64,000 bases of DNA from Granulicella sp. 5B5 (GCF_014083945.1 NZ_CP046444.1:2232001-2296000), one strand, 5' to 3'. Numbered from the stretch's first letter, positions 51,845-59,932 are shown. Translations and numbers: made by a program. The notes: generated by a model not told the origin, from the sequence alone.

Positions 51845-52731
51845 GCGAGGACCTCTTCGGGCTGAGCTGCTGCGACCTTCTCGGCAGCGAGTTTTTCGGC
51901 TGCTGCTTTGAGGTACTTGTTGGCCTTGAGGGCCTCGTTGTGGACTTCGTCGAAGCTGGGGATGTTGTCGTCCCATTCGAGCAGGGTGGCGGTGGGGCCG
52001 ATGCGGTCGATGGCGCGGGCGTAGAGGGCCCAGACGGGGTCGAGGACGGGGTGGTCGTGCGTGTCGAGGATGTACTTCTCGAACTTGGAGTGGCCGGCGA
52101 TGTGGATCTGGGCTACGCGGTCGGCGGGGACGGCGTCGACGTAGACGGCGGGATCGAAGCCGTGGTTCTGCGAGGAGACGTAGATGTTGTTGACGTCGAG
52201 GAGGATGCCGCAGTCGGCGGCGTGGACGACCTCGTTGAGGAACTCCCACTCAGTCATTTCGGACTCGTGGTACTCGGCGTAGCTGGAGACGTTCTCGACG
52301 GCTATGGGGATTTCGAGGGTGTCCTGCACCTGGCGGATGCGCTCGGCGGTGGTGCGGACGGCCTCGAAGGTGTAGGGCAGCGGCAGGAGGTCGTGGGTGT
52401 AGCGGCCGTCGACGGAGCCCCAGCAGAGATGGTCAGAGAGCCAGGGGGTCTTGGTGCGGCGGGTGAGGTCCTTGATGCGGCGGAGATGGTCGCGGTTGAG
52501 CTCCTGCGCGGAGCCGAAGTACATGGAGACGCCGTGCTGCACGACGCGGTACTGATCGAGAATCTGGTCGAGGAGGCGAAGCGGACGGCCGTCGTCGATC
52601 ATGTAGTTCTCGGAGATGATCTCGAACCAGTCGACGACAGGCTTTTTGGAGAAGATGTGATCGTAGTGCGGGACGCGGAGCCCGATGCCGACACCGTAGT
52701 CGGTGAAGTTGTTAAAGCGATTGGCGGGCAT
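51841..52731 (-). CDS. MNIO/DUF692 multinuclear iron oxidase (BufB/HvfB-like)
   Basis: A 296-residue TIM-barrel enzyme of the DUF692 (MNIO) family, relatives of MbnB and BufB. Motifs: GVGIGLRVPHYDHIF, WFEIISENYM, HGVSMYFGSAQELN, PWLSDHLCWGSVDGRYTHDL, IAVENVSSYAEYHESEMTEW, GILLDVNNIYVSSQNHGFD and VAQIHIAGHSKFE, which supply the His/Asp/Glu ligands of the iron cluster. MNIO enzymes modify peptide cysteines oxidatively (oxazolone/thioamide in methanobactin, thiooxazole in bufferins). Here the substrate should be the Cys-rich precursor encoded 82 bp upstream. GGAG lies five bases before the ATG at 52731; a longer start at 52800 is less likely. Order precursor, enzyme, partner is the standard one. 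Confidence 0.94.
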   Translation of the reverse strand: MPANRFNNFTDYGVGIGLRVPHYDHIFSKKPVVDWFEIISENYMIDDGRPLRLLDQILDQYRVVQHGVSMYFGSAQELNRDHLRRIKDLTRRTKTPWLSDHLCWGSVDGRYTHDLLPLPYTFEAVRTTAERIRQVQDTLEIPIAVENVSSYAEYHESEMTEWEFLNEVVHAADCGILLDVNNIYVSSQNHGFDPAVYVDAVPADRVAQIHIAGHSKFEKYILDTHDHPVLDPVWALYARAIDRIGPTATLLEWDDNIPSFDEVHNEALKANKYLKAAAEKLAAEKVAAAQPEEVLA

Positions 52732-52812
52732 GGCATCTCCGTAGGCAGGGGAGGGAAACAGGGAGATTGCTGGAGGCTTGAGACGTTCCCAAGCCTCCAA
52801 CAGAGTAGCTTG

Positions 52813-53103
52813 TTAGACGGTCTTGGAGGGCTTGGAACCGTCGGTGGCGCAACCGCCCTTGCCCTTGCAGGAGTTCTTGCCGGGGTGCTTGCCGCCGCCC
52901 TGACCCTTACAGTCGTTCTTGCCCTTGCAGGAGTGCTTGGGAAGGTTGGTGGTGTCCTGGTGGACGAGTACCACGCCGGCGGCCGGCGCGTTGTTGCTGG
53001 CGGAGGTGTTGGCAGTCTGCGCGTGGGCAGCAGCGGCGGTACCACCGAGCAGGCCGGTTACAGCAGCGGCCAGAGCATACGACATTACGGAGCTGGTCTT
53101 CAT
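52813..53103 (-). CDS. Bufferin-like RiPP precursor with signal peptide and two C-x5-C units
   Basis: A 96-residue precursor. Residues 1-28 are a Sec signal peptide (MSYALAAAVTGLLGGTAAAA, cleavage near AHA-Q). After a spacer rich in Ala, Asn and Thr comes the core with four cysteines at 59, 65, 79 and 85: HSCKGKNDCKG and KNSCKGKGGCA. The two C-x5-C units share SCKGK and are separated by a Gly/Lys/His loop (QGGGKHPG). Lys and Gly make up most of the core. This matches precursors of the DUF692 systems (BufA/HvfA/GigA group), which are modified on Cys in the cytosol, exported, and bind copper. AGGA lies seven bases before the ATG. The operon reads precursor, enzyme, partner. Confidence 0.88.
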   Translation of the reverse strand: MKTSSVMSYALAAAVTGLLGGTAAAAHAQTANTSASNNAPAAGVVLVHQDTTNLPKHSCKGKNDCKGQGGGKHPGKNSCKGKGGCATDGSKPSKTV

Positions 53104-53247
53104 GGAAGTGTCCTTTTCCTTAGGTTGGGCCAGGCGCTGGCCTGGGCGTTGGCGTGGAGACCTTCTCAGCGATGCGAGAGGCGGGTACTCTGTTGTGGCC
53201 CGAAGGAGGAGCCTGGAAGAGCGCTCTCTTTCATCCGTTGCCGCGTG

Positions 53248-53276
53248 TTTGAGGCACGAACTTGGGATTGGTTACA
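53248..53276 (-). promoter_or_regulatory. Candidate ECF promoter of the bufferin-like operon
   Basis: On the minus strand TGTAACC (53276-53270) and TCAAA (53252-53248) are 17 bases apart. The same arrangement, TGTAACT-N17-TCTAA, occurs on the plus strand at 53374-53402. GTAACC-type -35 elements are used by the SigF-type ECF factor controlling similar genes in Caulobacter (recalled). It implies a leader of about 135 nt before the precursor start. Confidence 0.5.
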
Positions 53277-53373
53277 GCGGTCCGCTACAGCCAGAGAGAA
53301 CAACCTGCGGGGAATTGTAGTCCGCAGCAGGAAATGTATCTACCGGGATACGTGGCGGATGGCGGATCGGATT

Positions 53374-53402
53374 TGTAACTTATCAGTGGATGACTGTTCT
53401 AA
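53374..53402 (+). promoter_or_regulatory. Candidate ECF promoter of the doxX-sigma-antisigma operon
   Basis: TGTAACT (53374-53380) and TCTAA (53398-53402) with 17 bases between. It is the mirror of the element serving the bufferin-like operon, 98 bp away on the other strand. It lies about 70 bp before the chosen DoxX start. Confidence 0.45.
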
Positions 53403-53473
53403 TCCAGTGAGCCGGCATAGAGATGAGCTATCCCGCGACAGCTCAACCGTTTAGGAAGATGGAGCGAAGATCC

Positions 53474-53941
53474 ATGCTGAAGAGTGTGATGGCGCTGTAT
53501 GAACGCGTCGTGAAGGGACTGAACCTGCTGCAGTCGCCGATGCTGCTGGTGGTGCGGCTGTACTGGGGGTTCCAGCTGGCGCAGAACGGCTGGGGCAAGC
53601 TGCATCATCTGAGCCGGATCACGGACTACTTTCAGAGTCTGAATATCCCGTTTCCGGGGATCAACGCACCGTTCGTCTCCGGGCTGGAGCTGGTGGGCGG
53701 CATACTGCTGATGCTGGGGCTGGGCTCACGTCCGATTGCGCTGCTGATCGCGGGTGACATGCTGGTGGCGTACTACGCGGCCGACCATGATGCGCTGGTG
53801 TCGGTGTTCTCGGACCCGGGCAAATTCTATGTGGCTGATCCATACACGTTCCTGTTTGCTGCCCTGATGGTGCTGATCTTTGGCGCTGGCTACCTGTCGC
53901 TGGATGCGTTGATCGCCAAGAAGCTGAAGGAGCGCGTGTAG
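53474..53941 (+). CDS. DoxX-family membrane protein
   Basis: A protein of about 155 residues with four helices. DoxX signatures: LLVVRLYWGFQLAQNGWGKL, LNIPFPGINAPFVSGLELVG, GGILLMLGLGSRPIALLIAG and TFLFAALMVLIFGAGYLSLD. DoxX-like proteins (BufD/GigT) accompany DUF692 systems and may pass electrons or help metal stress tolerance at the membrane; mechanism is unknown. I prefer the ATG at 53474 because GGAG precedes it at 53461-53464 and homologues begin MLKSVMALYERVV-like. ATG codons at 53423 and 53459 are in frame. It is separated by 5 bp from the sigma-factor gene, so these form one operon. Confidence 0.9.
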   Translation: MLKSVMALYERVVKGLNLLQSPMLLVVRLYWGFQLAQNGWGKLHHLSRITDYFQSLNIPFPGINAPFVSGLELVGGILLMLGLGSRPIALLIAGDMLVAYYAADHDALVSVFSDPGKFYVADPYTFLFAALMVLIFGAGYLSLDALIAKKLKERV

Positions 53942-53946
53942 ACGCG

Positions 53947-54588
53947 ATGGATGTGCAGCGTGGCAGCCGCGGTGGCGACAGGGATGAGGCAACGATGATT
54001 GCCTCGATCCTGGCGGGCGAGACACAGCTCTACCATGAGCTGATTCGCCCGCATGAGCGCAGCGTGTACATGATGGCGTTGTCGTACATGAAGAACGAGG
54101 CCGATGCGGAGGACGTGGCGCAGGAGGCGTTCCTGAAGGCGTTTCGAGCGTTGGCGAACTTTCGCGCGGAGGCGAAGTTCGGAACCTGGTTGATCAGCAT
54201 CACGTTGAATGAGGCGCGCAACAGGCTGCGGCGGAAGGCGGCCGTCCCCATGGAGTCGCTGGATGTGCCAGACGACGAGCCGGGAGCGGTGTCGCCGGCG
54301 CTGTTGCGGGACTGGCGCGAGGTGCCGAGCGAGGCGCTGGAGCGCGGTGAGGTGCGGAGCCTGATTGCCAGCGCGGTTGAGGCGCTGCCGGAGATCTATC
54401 GCTGCGTGTTCGTGCTGCGCGATATGGAAGAGATGAGCGTGAACGAGACGGCCGAGGCGCTCTCGCTGAGCGTGCCGGCGGTGAAGGTGCGGCTGCACCG
54501 GGCAAGGATGATGCTGCAGAAGCAGCTAGCTCCGCAGCTGCGCGCAGTTGTGCCCGCGGAGAAGAAACGGAGGTGGTTTCCATGGTGA
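53947..54588 (+). CDS. ECF-family RNA polymerase sigma factor
   Basis: A 213-residue ECF sigma factor. Region 2 is visible as IRPHERSVYMMALSYMKNEA and DAEDVAQEAFLKAFRALANF, then FGTWLISITLNEARNRLRRK. A linker rich in Pro/Asp/Glu follows, and region 4 is ALPEIYRCVFVLRDMEEMSV with ETAEALSLSVPAVKVRLHRA. It should recognise the paired promoters flanking the divergent gap (inference). The 3' end overlaps the anti-sigma gene start, the standard sigma/anti-sigma arrangement. The start at 53947 is uncertain; ATG at 53995 is possible. Regulon likely includes its own operon and the precursor operon. Confidence 0.95.
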   Translation: MDVQRGSRGGDRDEATMIASILAGETQLYHELIRPHERSVYMMALSYMKNEADAEDVAQEAFLKAFRALANFRAEAKFGTWLISITLNEARNRLRRKAAVPMESLDVPDDEPGAVSPALLRDWREVPSEALERGEVRSLIASAVEALPEIYRCVFVLRDMEEMSVNETAEALSLSVPAVKVRLHRARMMLQKQLAPQLRAVVPAEKKRRWFPW

Positions 54589-54848
54589 TCGAGTGCAAGC
54601 ATGTGTGGAACCACATCTCGGGTTATCTGGATGGAACGCTGACCGCTGAGGAGCAGGTGATGATTCAAACGCACCTGGAACACTGCGAGATCTGCTCGGC
54701 GATTCTGGACTCGGCGCGCAACATCCTGGTGCTGACGGCGGATGACCGGGTGTTCGAGCTGCCGGTAGGGTTCAGCGAGCGGCTGCATGCGCGGCTGGCA
54801 GCGGAGCTGGGGACGGTCGCGGGGGATACCCCCCCCTCCCCTATGTAG
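54582..54848 (+). CDS. Zinc-finger anti-sigma factor (ZAS type)
   Basis: An 88-residue protein. The ZAS motif H-x3-C-x2-C is present in MIQTHLEHCEICSAILDSAR, preceded by CKHVWNHISGYLDGTLTAEE. It has no membrane helix, so it is a soluble cytosolic anti-sigma. The ATG at 54582 overlaps the sigma-factor stop (ATGGTGA). Zinc release by oxidation or metal displacement usually frees the sigma factor; copper or gold would be natural triggers for a bufferin locus (inference). The C-terminus (GDTPPSPM) runs into a C-rich tract. A strong hairpin follows. Confidence 0.93.
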   Translation: MVIECKHVWNHISGYLDGTLTAEEQVMIQTHLEHCEICSAILDSARNILVLTADDRVFELPVGFSERLHARLAAELGTVAGDTPPSPM

Positions 54849-54862
54849 TGAGGCTATCCAGT

Positions 54863-54909
54863 GGAATCAGCGACTTAGGGGGTGATCCCAGGGGTAAGTG
54901 GCTGATTCC
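54863..54909 (+). terminator. Terminator-like hairpin after the sigma/anti-sigma operon
   Basis: GGAATCAGCGACTTA (54863-54877) pairs with TAAGTGGCTGATTCC (54895-54909), 14 of 15 positions. TTTT follows directly. It ends the doxX-sigma-antisigma operon. Confidence 0.75.
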
Positions 54910-55197
54910 TTTTGGGTTGCGGGTATGATATGGGAAAGAAATGGGTTAGGGAGTGGGGAGTAGGGAATAGGAAAAACGGTTCCGTTGCCCCTTAAATCCA
55001 GTATAGCGGGTGGGGCTTTGGGAAGTGTTTTTGTTTTTGGTGGGTAGGTGGTTTGGTTTGTTTGGGTTGCGTGGGTTCGAGGCGACCTGAGGGATTGACA
55101 TGGCGGACTTAGAAGCTTTCCCGCGAAGTGCGCGAAGTTAGCCAAGTTTCGCCACGGGGCGGTGGAAGGCGCCAGGTTGCGACCGCTGGGGGGTAGC
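54910..55197. other. Gap without a visible gene
   Basis: About 290 bp of T/G-rich low-complexity sequence (for example the G/T-only runs at 55021-55070). No supported frame, RNA or repeat family member was recognised. Confidence 0.6.
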
Positions 55198-55659
55198 TCA
55201 GATGCCGTGGTAAATGAAGTGGCCGATCTGTTCGACAGCGAGCAGGACCAGGGTGATGACAGAGAGGACGATCTGAAAGTTTTCTGAGCGGAGCTGGTGC
55301 CGGGTGGGTGCGGCCATGCGCCATTGCGAGGAGGGGCGAGCGCGGAGGCTGCGGATGCGCTGGATGAGGTAGAGGTTGAGGACCGAGCCGCCGAGGGCGA
55401 GGACCATCATGGGGATGCGGTAGATGTCGTGGTGGAACCAGACGATGGGGCGGATGAGGCCGACCGCGCCTGCGAGGGCTCCGACACCGATGACGGCGCG
55501 GACGCCGCTGACGGCCATGGCGAAGGTGCAGAAGCTCTGTAGCAGGATGAAGAGGAAGCTGGTGATCGCGACGCTCCAGTGAGCGCGGGCCGGTAGGGCA
55601 TCGGATTCCAGCGTGGCGTGGGCTTTCAGGGGCGCGGGGACGTGGGTCGGGGAGGACAC
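55198..55659 (-). CDS. Four-helix membrane protein of unknown function
   Basis: A 153-residue protein with about four membrane segments: VAITSFLFILLQSFCTFAMA, VIGVGALAGAVGLIRPIVWF, IPMMVLALGGSVLNLYLIQR and IVLSVITLVLLAVEQIGHFI. The third loop holds a basic patch (RIRSLRARPSSQWRM). An FHHDIYRIP motif faces one side of the membrane between helices 2 and 3. I do not recognise the family. It converges on the bufferin-side operon, and a repeat-rich gap separates it from rpmB. Function cannot be proposed. Confidence 0.75.
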   Translation of the reverse strand: MSSPTHVPAPLKAHATLESDALPARAHWSVAITSFLFILLQSFCTFAMAVSGVRAVIGVGALAGAVGLIRPIVWFHHDIYRIPMMVLALGGSVLNLYLIQRIRSLRARPSSQWRMAAPTRHQLRSENFQIVLSVITLVLLAVEQIGHFIYHGI

Positions 55660-56173
55660 GGTTCGATCACCTCAGGGGGATTGGCCCGGCTGGACAGCCT
55701 GAGCCCTCGGGGACAAAGGTATCAGAATGGGGCGGGAGCTGTGAGGGAGGTGAGCGAGCAGCGTTTTGGCAGATGGTTCCTCTGGGGCTGAAGCCCCTTC
55801 TCCAGAGAGTTTTACGGACGGACGGAAGCCCGTCCCCTTCAAAGCTGAAGGCTATTCACTTCAAAGCGCAGGCCGTCCGCAAAGACTGAGATCTGCCCTT
55901 TTCAAAGCTGATGAGGCGGATGGACTGGCGGGGTACAGGTTAGGGGATGGGTTTCGAGTTTGGAGTTTCGAGTAGAAGCGGGTGGCGATTTGGGGGCGTT
56001 TGATGGTATTCTTGTAGGGCTGGCGCAGTGTCAACGAATGAGGCTTGTGAGAGCCCGCTTGACGGCCAACTCCCCGCAACTGTCCTGAGTTTGCAATGGA
56101 CCTGAGCGAGACTCTGTGTTTCGGAGTCAAGGTGAGTTTCTGCGGCACAAGATTCGTGGAACTGGAGTGAGTT
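55660..56173. other. Repeat-rich gap upstream of rpmB
   Basis: It contains a family E-like palindromic cluster (TGGGGCTGAAGCCCC at 55779-55793, GGACGGACGGAAGCCCGTCC at 55817-55836, and two AAGCTGAAGGC/CTTCAAAGC arms up to 55870). The rpmB promoter should lie in the right part. No gene is seen. Confidence 0.65.
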
Positions 56174-56362
56174 ATGGCACAGGTATGTGAGCTTTGCGGC
56201 AAGGGCCCGCAGTTTGGTAACAACATCTCGCACGCGCACAACGTGACGCGTCGTCGCTGGAACCCGAATTTGCAGTCGGTGAAGGCAGCTACGCCCGGCG
56301 GCACCAAGCGGGTGAAGGTCTGCACCAGCTGCATCAAGGCTGGCAAGGTCGTCAAAGGCTAA
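56174..56362 (+). CDS. rpmB: 50S ribosomal protein bL28
   Basis: A 62-residue protein with the L28 sequence: [32 protein letters not shown] and the C-terminal [17 protein letters not shown]. The four cysteines (two CxxC) indicate a zinc-binding 'C+' form. Its stop is followed by a strong terminator at 56401-56428. It is not clustered with rpmG here. Confidence 0.97.
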   Translation: MAQVCELCGKGPQFGNNISHAHNVTRRRWNPNLQSVKAATPGGTKRVKVCTSCIKAGKVVKG

Positions 56363-56400
56363 GAAGTAGATAGTAGAGTTTAGACAGTAGAAAAGCACGA

Positions 56401-56428
56401 AGCCCCGGCGGTGGAAATTGCCGGGGCT
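56401..56428 (+). terminator. Terminator of rpmB
   Basis: AGCCCCGGC (56401-56409) pairs with GCCGGGGCT (56420-56428) and TTTCGTGTTTGTTTT follows. A textbook rho-independent signal. Confidence 0.85.
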
Positions 56429-56484
56429 TTTCGTGTTTGTTTTAGGGAGTAGCTCACTCTTCACTTGCCACGTTTCACTGTTCC

Positions 56485-56883
56485 TTATTGCTTTTCGAAG
56501 GCCAGTGAGGCGGAGTTGATGCAGAAGCGCTGACCGCCTTCGGCCTTAGGGCCGTCGGGGAAGACGTGGCCGAGGTGGCCGCCGCACTTGGCGCAGGTGA
56601 CCTCGACGCGCTTCATGCCGAAGGCGTTGTCTTCGTGGAGCTCGACGGCGTCCGGGGTGAGGGGCTCGAAGAAGCTGGGCCAGCCGGAGCCGGACTCGAA
56701 CTTGGTGCCGGACTTGAAGAGCGGAGCGTTGCAGGCGGCGCAGTGGTACATGCCGTCGTCGTGGTTGTTGACGAGGGCGCCGGTGAAGGGGCGCTCGGTG
56801 CCCTTCTCGCGGAGGATGTGGTACTGCTCGGGGGTGAGCTCGGCGCGCCACTCGGCGTCGGTTTTCTGGAGTTTTTCGGGCAT
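56485..56883 (-). CDS. msrB: Peptide-methionine (R)-S-oxide reductase
   Basis: A 132-residue MsrB. Motifs: [20 protein letters not shown] with CxxC zinc knuckles (CAAC, CAKC), [14 protein letters not shown], and the active-site Cys in [17 protein letters not shown]. It reduces R-methionine sulfoxide in proteins with thioredoxin. AAAGGAG precedes the ATG. It lies alone, convergent to rpmB. Confidence 0.96.
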   Translation of the reverse strand: MPEKLQKTDAEWRAELTPEQYHILREKGTERPFTGALVNNHDDGMYHCAACNAPLFKSGTKFESGSGWPSFFEPLTPDAVELHEDNAFGMKRVEVTCAKCGGHLGHVFPDGPKAEGGQRFCINSASLAFEKQ

Positions 56884-56940
56884 TTGGGTCTCCTTTATGG
56901 GCTAAGGATTAGATGCGTGGCGGCGGGATTCGATGTGGTG

Positions 56941-57040
56941 GGTACGCTCCGCCTGCGGCGATCGCTGCGGTAAAAACGGGAACGCAGAGGGCGCAGTGTA
57001 GAAGCCCGCTGAGGACGCAATGGAAGACAGGCAACAGCAA
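56941..57040. repeat. Repeat family B, copy 2
   Basis: The core at about 56982-57008 (starting CGCAGAGGGCGCAGTGTAGA) is identical to that in copy 1 at 31160-31186, with further matching on both sides. It sits between msrB and ridA. Confidence 0.7.
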
Positions 57041-57056
57041 GGGCAGACGCGGGATT

Positions 57057-57461
57057 TTAGGTGGTAGGGGCCTGGGCAATGCACTCGATTTCGACGAGGG
57101 AGTCTTTGGGGAGGGCGGCGACCTGGACGGTGGAGCGGGCGGGTGGGGTGGCGCCTTCGGGGGCGAAGTAGGTGGCGTAGACGGTGTTCATCGCGGCGAA
57201 GTCGGCCATGGACTTGAGGAAGACGGTGGTCTTGAGGACGTGGGTGAAGTCGAGGCCTGCGGCGGCGAGGACGGCCTTGAGGCTCTGGCAGACGCGGGTG
57301 GTCTGGGCGGTGATGTCGCCTTCGATGAGGTTGCCGGTGGCGGGGTCGATGGGGATCTGGCCGGAGGTGTAGAGGGTGTGGCCGATGCGGATGGCCTGCG
57401 AGTAGGGGCCGATGGCGGCGGGTGCGTCGGGGGTGGCGATGGCGGTCTTGGGGGAGCTCAT
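57057..57461 (-). CDS. ridA: RidA-family enamine/imine deaminase
   Basis: A 134-residue YjgF/RidA protein. Family motifs: DAPAAIGPYSQAIRIGHTLY, TSGQIPIDPATGNLIEGDIT, FLKSMADFAAMNTVYATYF and the C-terminal RSTVQVAALPKDSLVEIECI. The active-site Arg in ARSTVQ is present. It clears reactive 2-aminoacrylate and similar enamines. The start at 57461 fits homologues better than an upstream ATG at 57512. Confidence 0.93.
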   Translation of the reverse strand: MSSPKTAIATPDAPAAIGPYSQAIRIGHTLYTSGQIPIDPATGNLIEGDITAQTTRVCQSLKAVLAAAGLDFTHVLKTTVFLKSMADFAAMNTVYATYFAPEGATPPARSTVQVAALPKDSLVEIECIAQAPTT

Positions 57462-57509
57462 AGAGGTGATTGTCTGCCAGCGGGCGGGGTGAGGCAAGTT
57501 GGAGACGTT

Positions 57510-57601
57510 CATCCCGCCTTAGCGACGATGAAGCTGTCGCGAAGATGGGGCACCCGGCATCCTGCGAAACCCATGTCTCAAAAGCGAGACATGGGGCACC
57601 C
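57510..57601. repeat. Repeat family C copies upstream of ridA
   Basis: Two adjacent hairpins: one at 57510-57555 with GCGAC/GTCGC arms and loop GATGAAGCT, one at 57569-57601 with CCATGTCTC/GAGACATGG arms. Both end in GGGGCACCC. Confidence 0.7.
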
Positions 57602-57661
57602 GGTTCTACCAGATCCGAGAGAAGCGTAGAATTCAAGCTGCGAGGTTTGCTAGAAGCGATC

Positions 57662-57865
57662 ATGCTCAGAGACAGGAATCCGAAACACTGGAAGCTGTTG
57701 GTGTTCTATTGCAACCCGGAACAGCCGCGTCTGTTTGTGGCGAAGAGGTCTGGGAGTCCCATCACGCTGAACTTTGCTAAACCGATGGCGTGGGCGATTA
57801 CTGGCCTGGTGCTTGCCGTGCCGATTGCAGGCGCTGTCGTCGACTTCGCTCATTCCGTTCGCTAA
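57662..57865 (+). CDS. DUF5808-like small protein
   Basis: A 67-residue protein. Residues 3-45 match the DUF5808 pattern (RNPKHWKLLVFYCNPEQPRL, FVAKRSGSPITLNFAKP) and a single hydrophobic helix (WAITGLVLAVPIAGAVVDF) ends the chain. Function is unknown; DUF5808 often sits at the end of predicted membrane or regulatory proteins. The ATG at 57662 lacks a strong Shine-Dalgarno. Flanked by repeats on both sides. Confidence 0.7.
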   Translation: MLRDRNPKHWKLLVFYCNPEQPRLFVAKRSGSPITLNFAKPMAWAITGLVLAVPIAGAVVDFAHSVR

Positions 57866-58090
57866 CTCCAACTGAGTCGCGGCATGGTGCCGCAGGATGC
57901 GACCTCTTTGCTGCGCATCGCGGTGAGGCCGCGGTGCTTCGGTCGAGATGACAAGCATTGTGGCCCATTCTGAGAAAGCAAACCTTGGGGCTAAAGCCCG
58001 CTCCTCTTTCTGAGCTTATGAGACCCGAGGCTGAAGCCTCGGGGTACCGATTGTGGGCTGATCGACAAGAAGCAGATTTCCCATTCGAAG
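57866..58090. other. Gap with family A and family E repeats
   Basis: A family A copy runs about 57890-57955 (ending GGTCGAGATGACAAGC) and a family E pair about 57983-58048 (GGGGCTAAAGCCC and CCGAGGCTGAAGCCTCGG, ending GGTACC). The latter matches the insertion in the GT39 gene closely. No gene is visible. Confidence 0.75.
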
Positions 58091-59773
58091 TTACCAGCTG
58101 AGGCGGTAGAGTGTGGTGGCCTGTGCGGGCAGCGTTGCAGGGATCGTGATGTGGCCGTGGTCGACAGTGAGTGTGTGCGGCGCGTCGAGAAACTTGAGTT
58201 GGCTGGACTGCTCCAGTTGCTGGTACTGGGCTGGTGTCGGGTGTTGCGGACTGCCCATGGCCAGCCACGTGGTAAAGCTGTTGGAGTGCGTGCGGTCGAG
58301 GGTGAAGGCCTGGAGTTTGACGTTGTGGACTGAGGCTGGGAGACCGGTGATGTCTACATCCATGGGCGCGGCAACGGCGTCAGGCAGGTCATCGTCCTGG
58401 TAGTTCCAGACGAGGACCTCAGCGCCGCTGTGCGTATGGGTGGCGAGGGCGTCGATCTCGGGTGCGGGGACCCCGGTGTGGAGGATGGTGTCGAGCGGCG
58501 TGGCTGCGGAGCTGGTGGTGGCGACGCGTGTGCCGGAGAGCATGCCGGTCATGCGGAAGACGTTGAGGACAGGCTTGTCGATGCCGTTGGTGGCGAGGGT
58601 GCGGAAGCCTTCGAAGTAGTCGCGGCCTTCGAACTCGAAGGACCAGCTGAGCATGCCGAGGAGGTTGACCTGGTACTTGTCCTGTAGCTGGAAGAGGCCT
58701 TTGATGACGGCGGCGGTGTAGGCGGCGTAGAGCGGGCCGTTGCGGTAGCCGTTGGCGTGGTTCTCTTTGGCGGAGCAGGCGGCGCAGCCTTCGGGGTCGG
58801 CTTCGGAGAGGATGATGGGGAGCGATTTGAACTGCGGGTAAGAGGCAATGAGAGCGAAGCCGTGGTCGGCGTCGGTGAGCTCTTTGTTGAGGCCCATGCG
58901 GACGTGGGTGGTTGTGGGCGTGTCGTGAATGAGTGTGGGTGAGCCCTTGGCGTGGAAGGTGATGAAGTCGAGTGGGATGGGCTGGCCGTTGGCAGCGGAC
59001 TTGTCGTGGGCGATGTGGTTGAGGAAGGCTGCGAGGTAGTCGGCGGCCTTTTTGTCGCGCGGGCTGGTGGTGGCTGGGCCTCCGACGCGAGCGGTGGGCA
59101 GTGCGGAGCGGACGCCGGCGACGGCGTAGTCGTAGAGCTTGAGGTACTCGGCTTCGGTGCCGTGCCAGTAGGGGATGTTGGGTTCGTTCCAGACTTCGAA
59201 GTACCAGGTGGCGACGCGGTCGCGGCCGTAGCGGGCGACGAGGTGCGCGACGAGCGTACGGCAGAGCTCACCCCATGCGGCGTAGTCCTTGGGCGGGCTT
59301 TGGACGGAGCCTTCGATGGTGTGCGGGTAGGTGAGGTGGTAGGGGTTGGTGCCGGAGGCGAGGGCTTCGGGCATGAAGCCGAGCTCGACCATGGGGCGGA
59401 CACCGGCGGCGAGCCAGGCGTCGAAGGTCTGGTCGATGATCTTGAAGTCGTAGATGGGATGGCCGTGGGCGTCGAGGGTGTAGATGTTGGTGGAGCTCCA
59501 CTTGAGCGCGGGCTTGCCGTCGCCGGAGGTGAGCAGGTGGTGGGCGCGGATGTAGACGGGGAGCGGGCTGGTGTGGGCGAGCTCGGCGAGGAGCTTGCGG
59601 CCGTTGGGAGCGGTGGTGTAGTTGAGCTCGTCGTAGCCGTAGAAGTTGGTGATGGGCTTCCAGGGGCCGAGGGAGTGGGCGAGGTCGACGTGGATGGTGG
59701 CTGGCTGCTGGGCGGGGGCGAGGGTGGCGACCGTGGCGAGAGCGAGAGCGGCGAGGCGTGGGAGGAGGGCCAT
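58091..59773 (-). CDS. Secreted GH39 beta-xylosidase-like enzyme
   Basis: A 560-residue enzyme with a signal peptide (MALLPRLAALALATVATLAP). GH39 features: FYGYDELNYT at the start, PVYIRAHHLLTSGDG, FDAWLAAGVRPMVELGFMPE, ATWYFEVWNEPNIPYWHG (acid/base Glu), LDFITFHAKG and SLPIILSEADPEGCAACSAK (nucleophile Glu). A C-terminal beta domain follows (VEVLVWNYQDDDLPD-like). GH39 members are beta-xylosidases or alpha-L-iduronidases; xylan-derived substrate is likely. It lies downstream of repeats and is divergent from the YidB-type gene. Confidence 0.92.
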   Translation of the reverse strand: MALLPRLAALALATVATLAPAQQPATIHVDLAHSLGPWKPITNFYGYDELNYTTAPNGRKLLAELAHTSPLPVYIRAHHLLTSGDGKPALKWSSTNIYTLDAHGHPIYDFKIIDQTFDAWLAAGVRPMVELGFMPEALASGTNPYHLTYPHTIEGSVQSPPKDYAAWGELCRTLVAHLVARYGRDRVATWYFEVWNEPNIPYWHGTEAEYLKLYDYAVAGVRSALPTARVGGPATTSPRDKKAADYLAAFLNHIAHDKSAANGQPIPLDFITFHAKGSPTLIHDTPTTTHVRMGLNKELTDADHGFALIASYPQFKSLPIILSEADPEGCAACSAKENHANGYRNGPLYAAYTAAVIKGLFQLQDKYQVNLLGMLSWSFEFEGRDYFEGFRTLATNGIDKPVLNVFRMTGMLSGTRVATTSSAATPLDTILHTGVPAPEIDALATHTHSGAEVLVWNYQDDDLPDAVAAPMDVDITGLPASVHNVKLQAFTLDRTHSNSFTTWLAMGSPQHPTPAQYQQLEQSSQLKFLDAPHTLTVDHGHITIPATLPAQATTLYRLSW

Positions 59774-59932
59774 GAGAGGCCATGATACGAGAGCTGGAAT
59801 AAGGTTGTCGGCGGGGCGCTGTGATGTGAACGGACGAAAAACTTTGGTGGAGCAGATGCGCGCCGGATGGCGGAACGGCTAGTATTTGATCGAGCCGAGG
59901 GCGAAGGAACGTCCGGCGCAAGGAGAATGACC

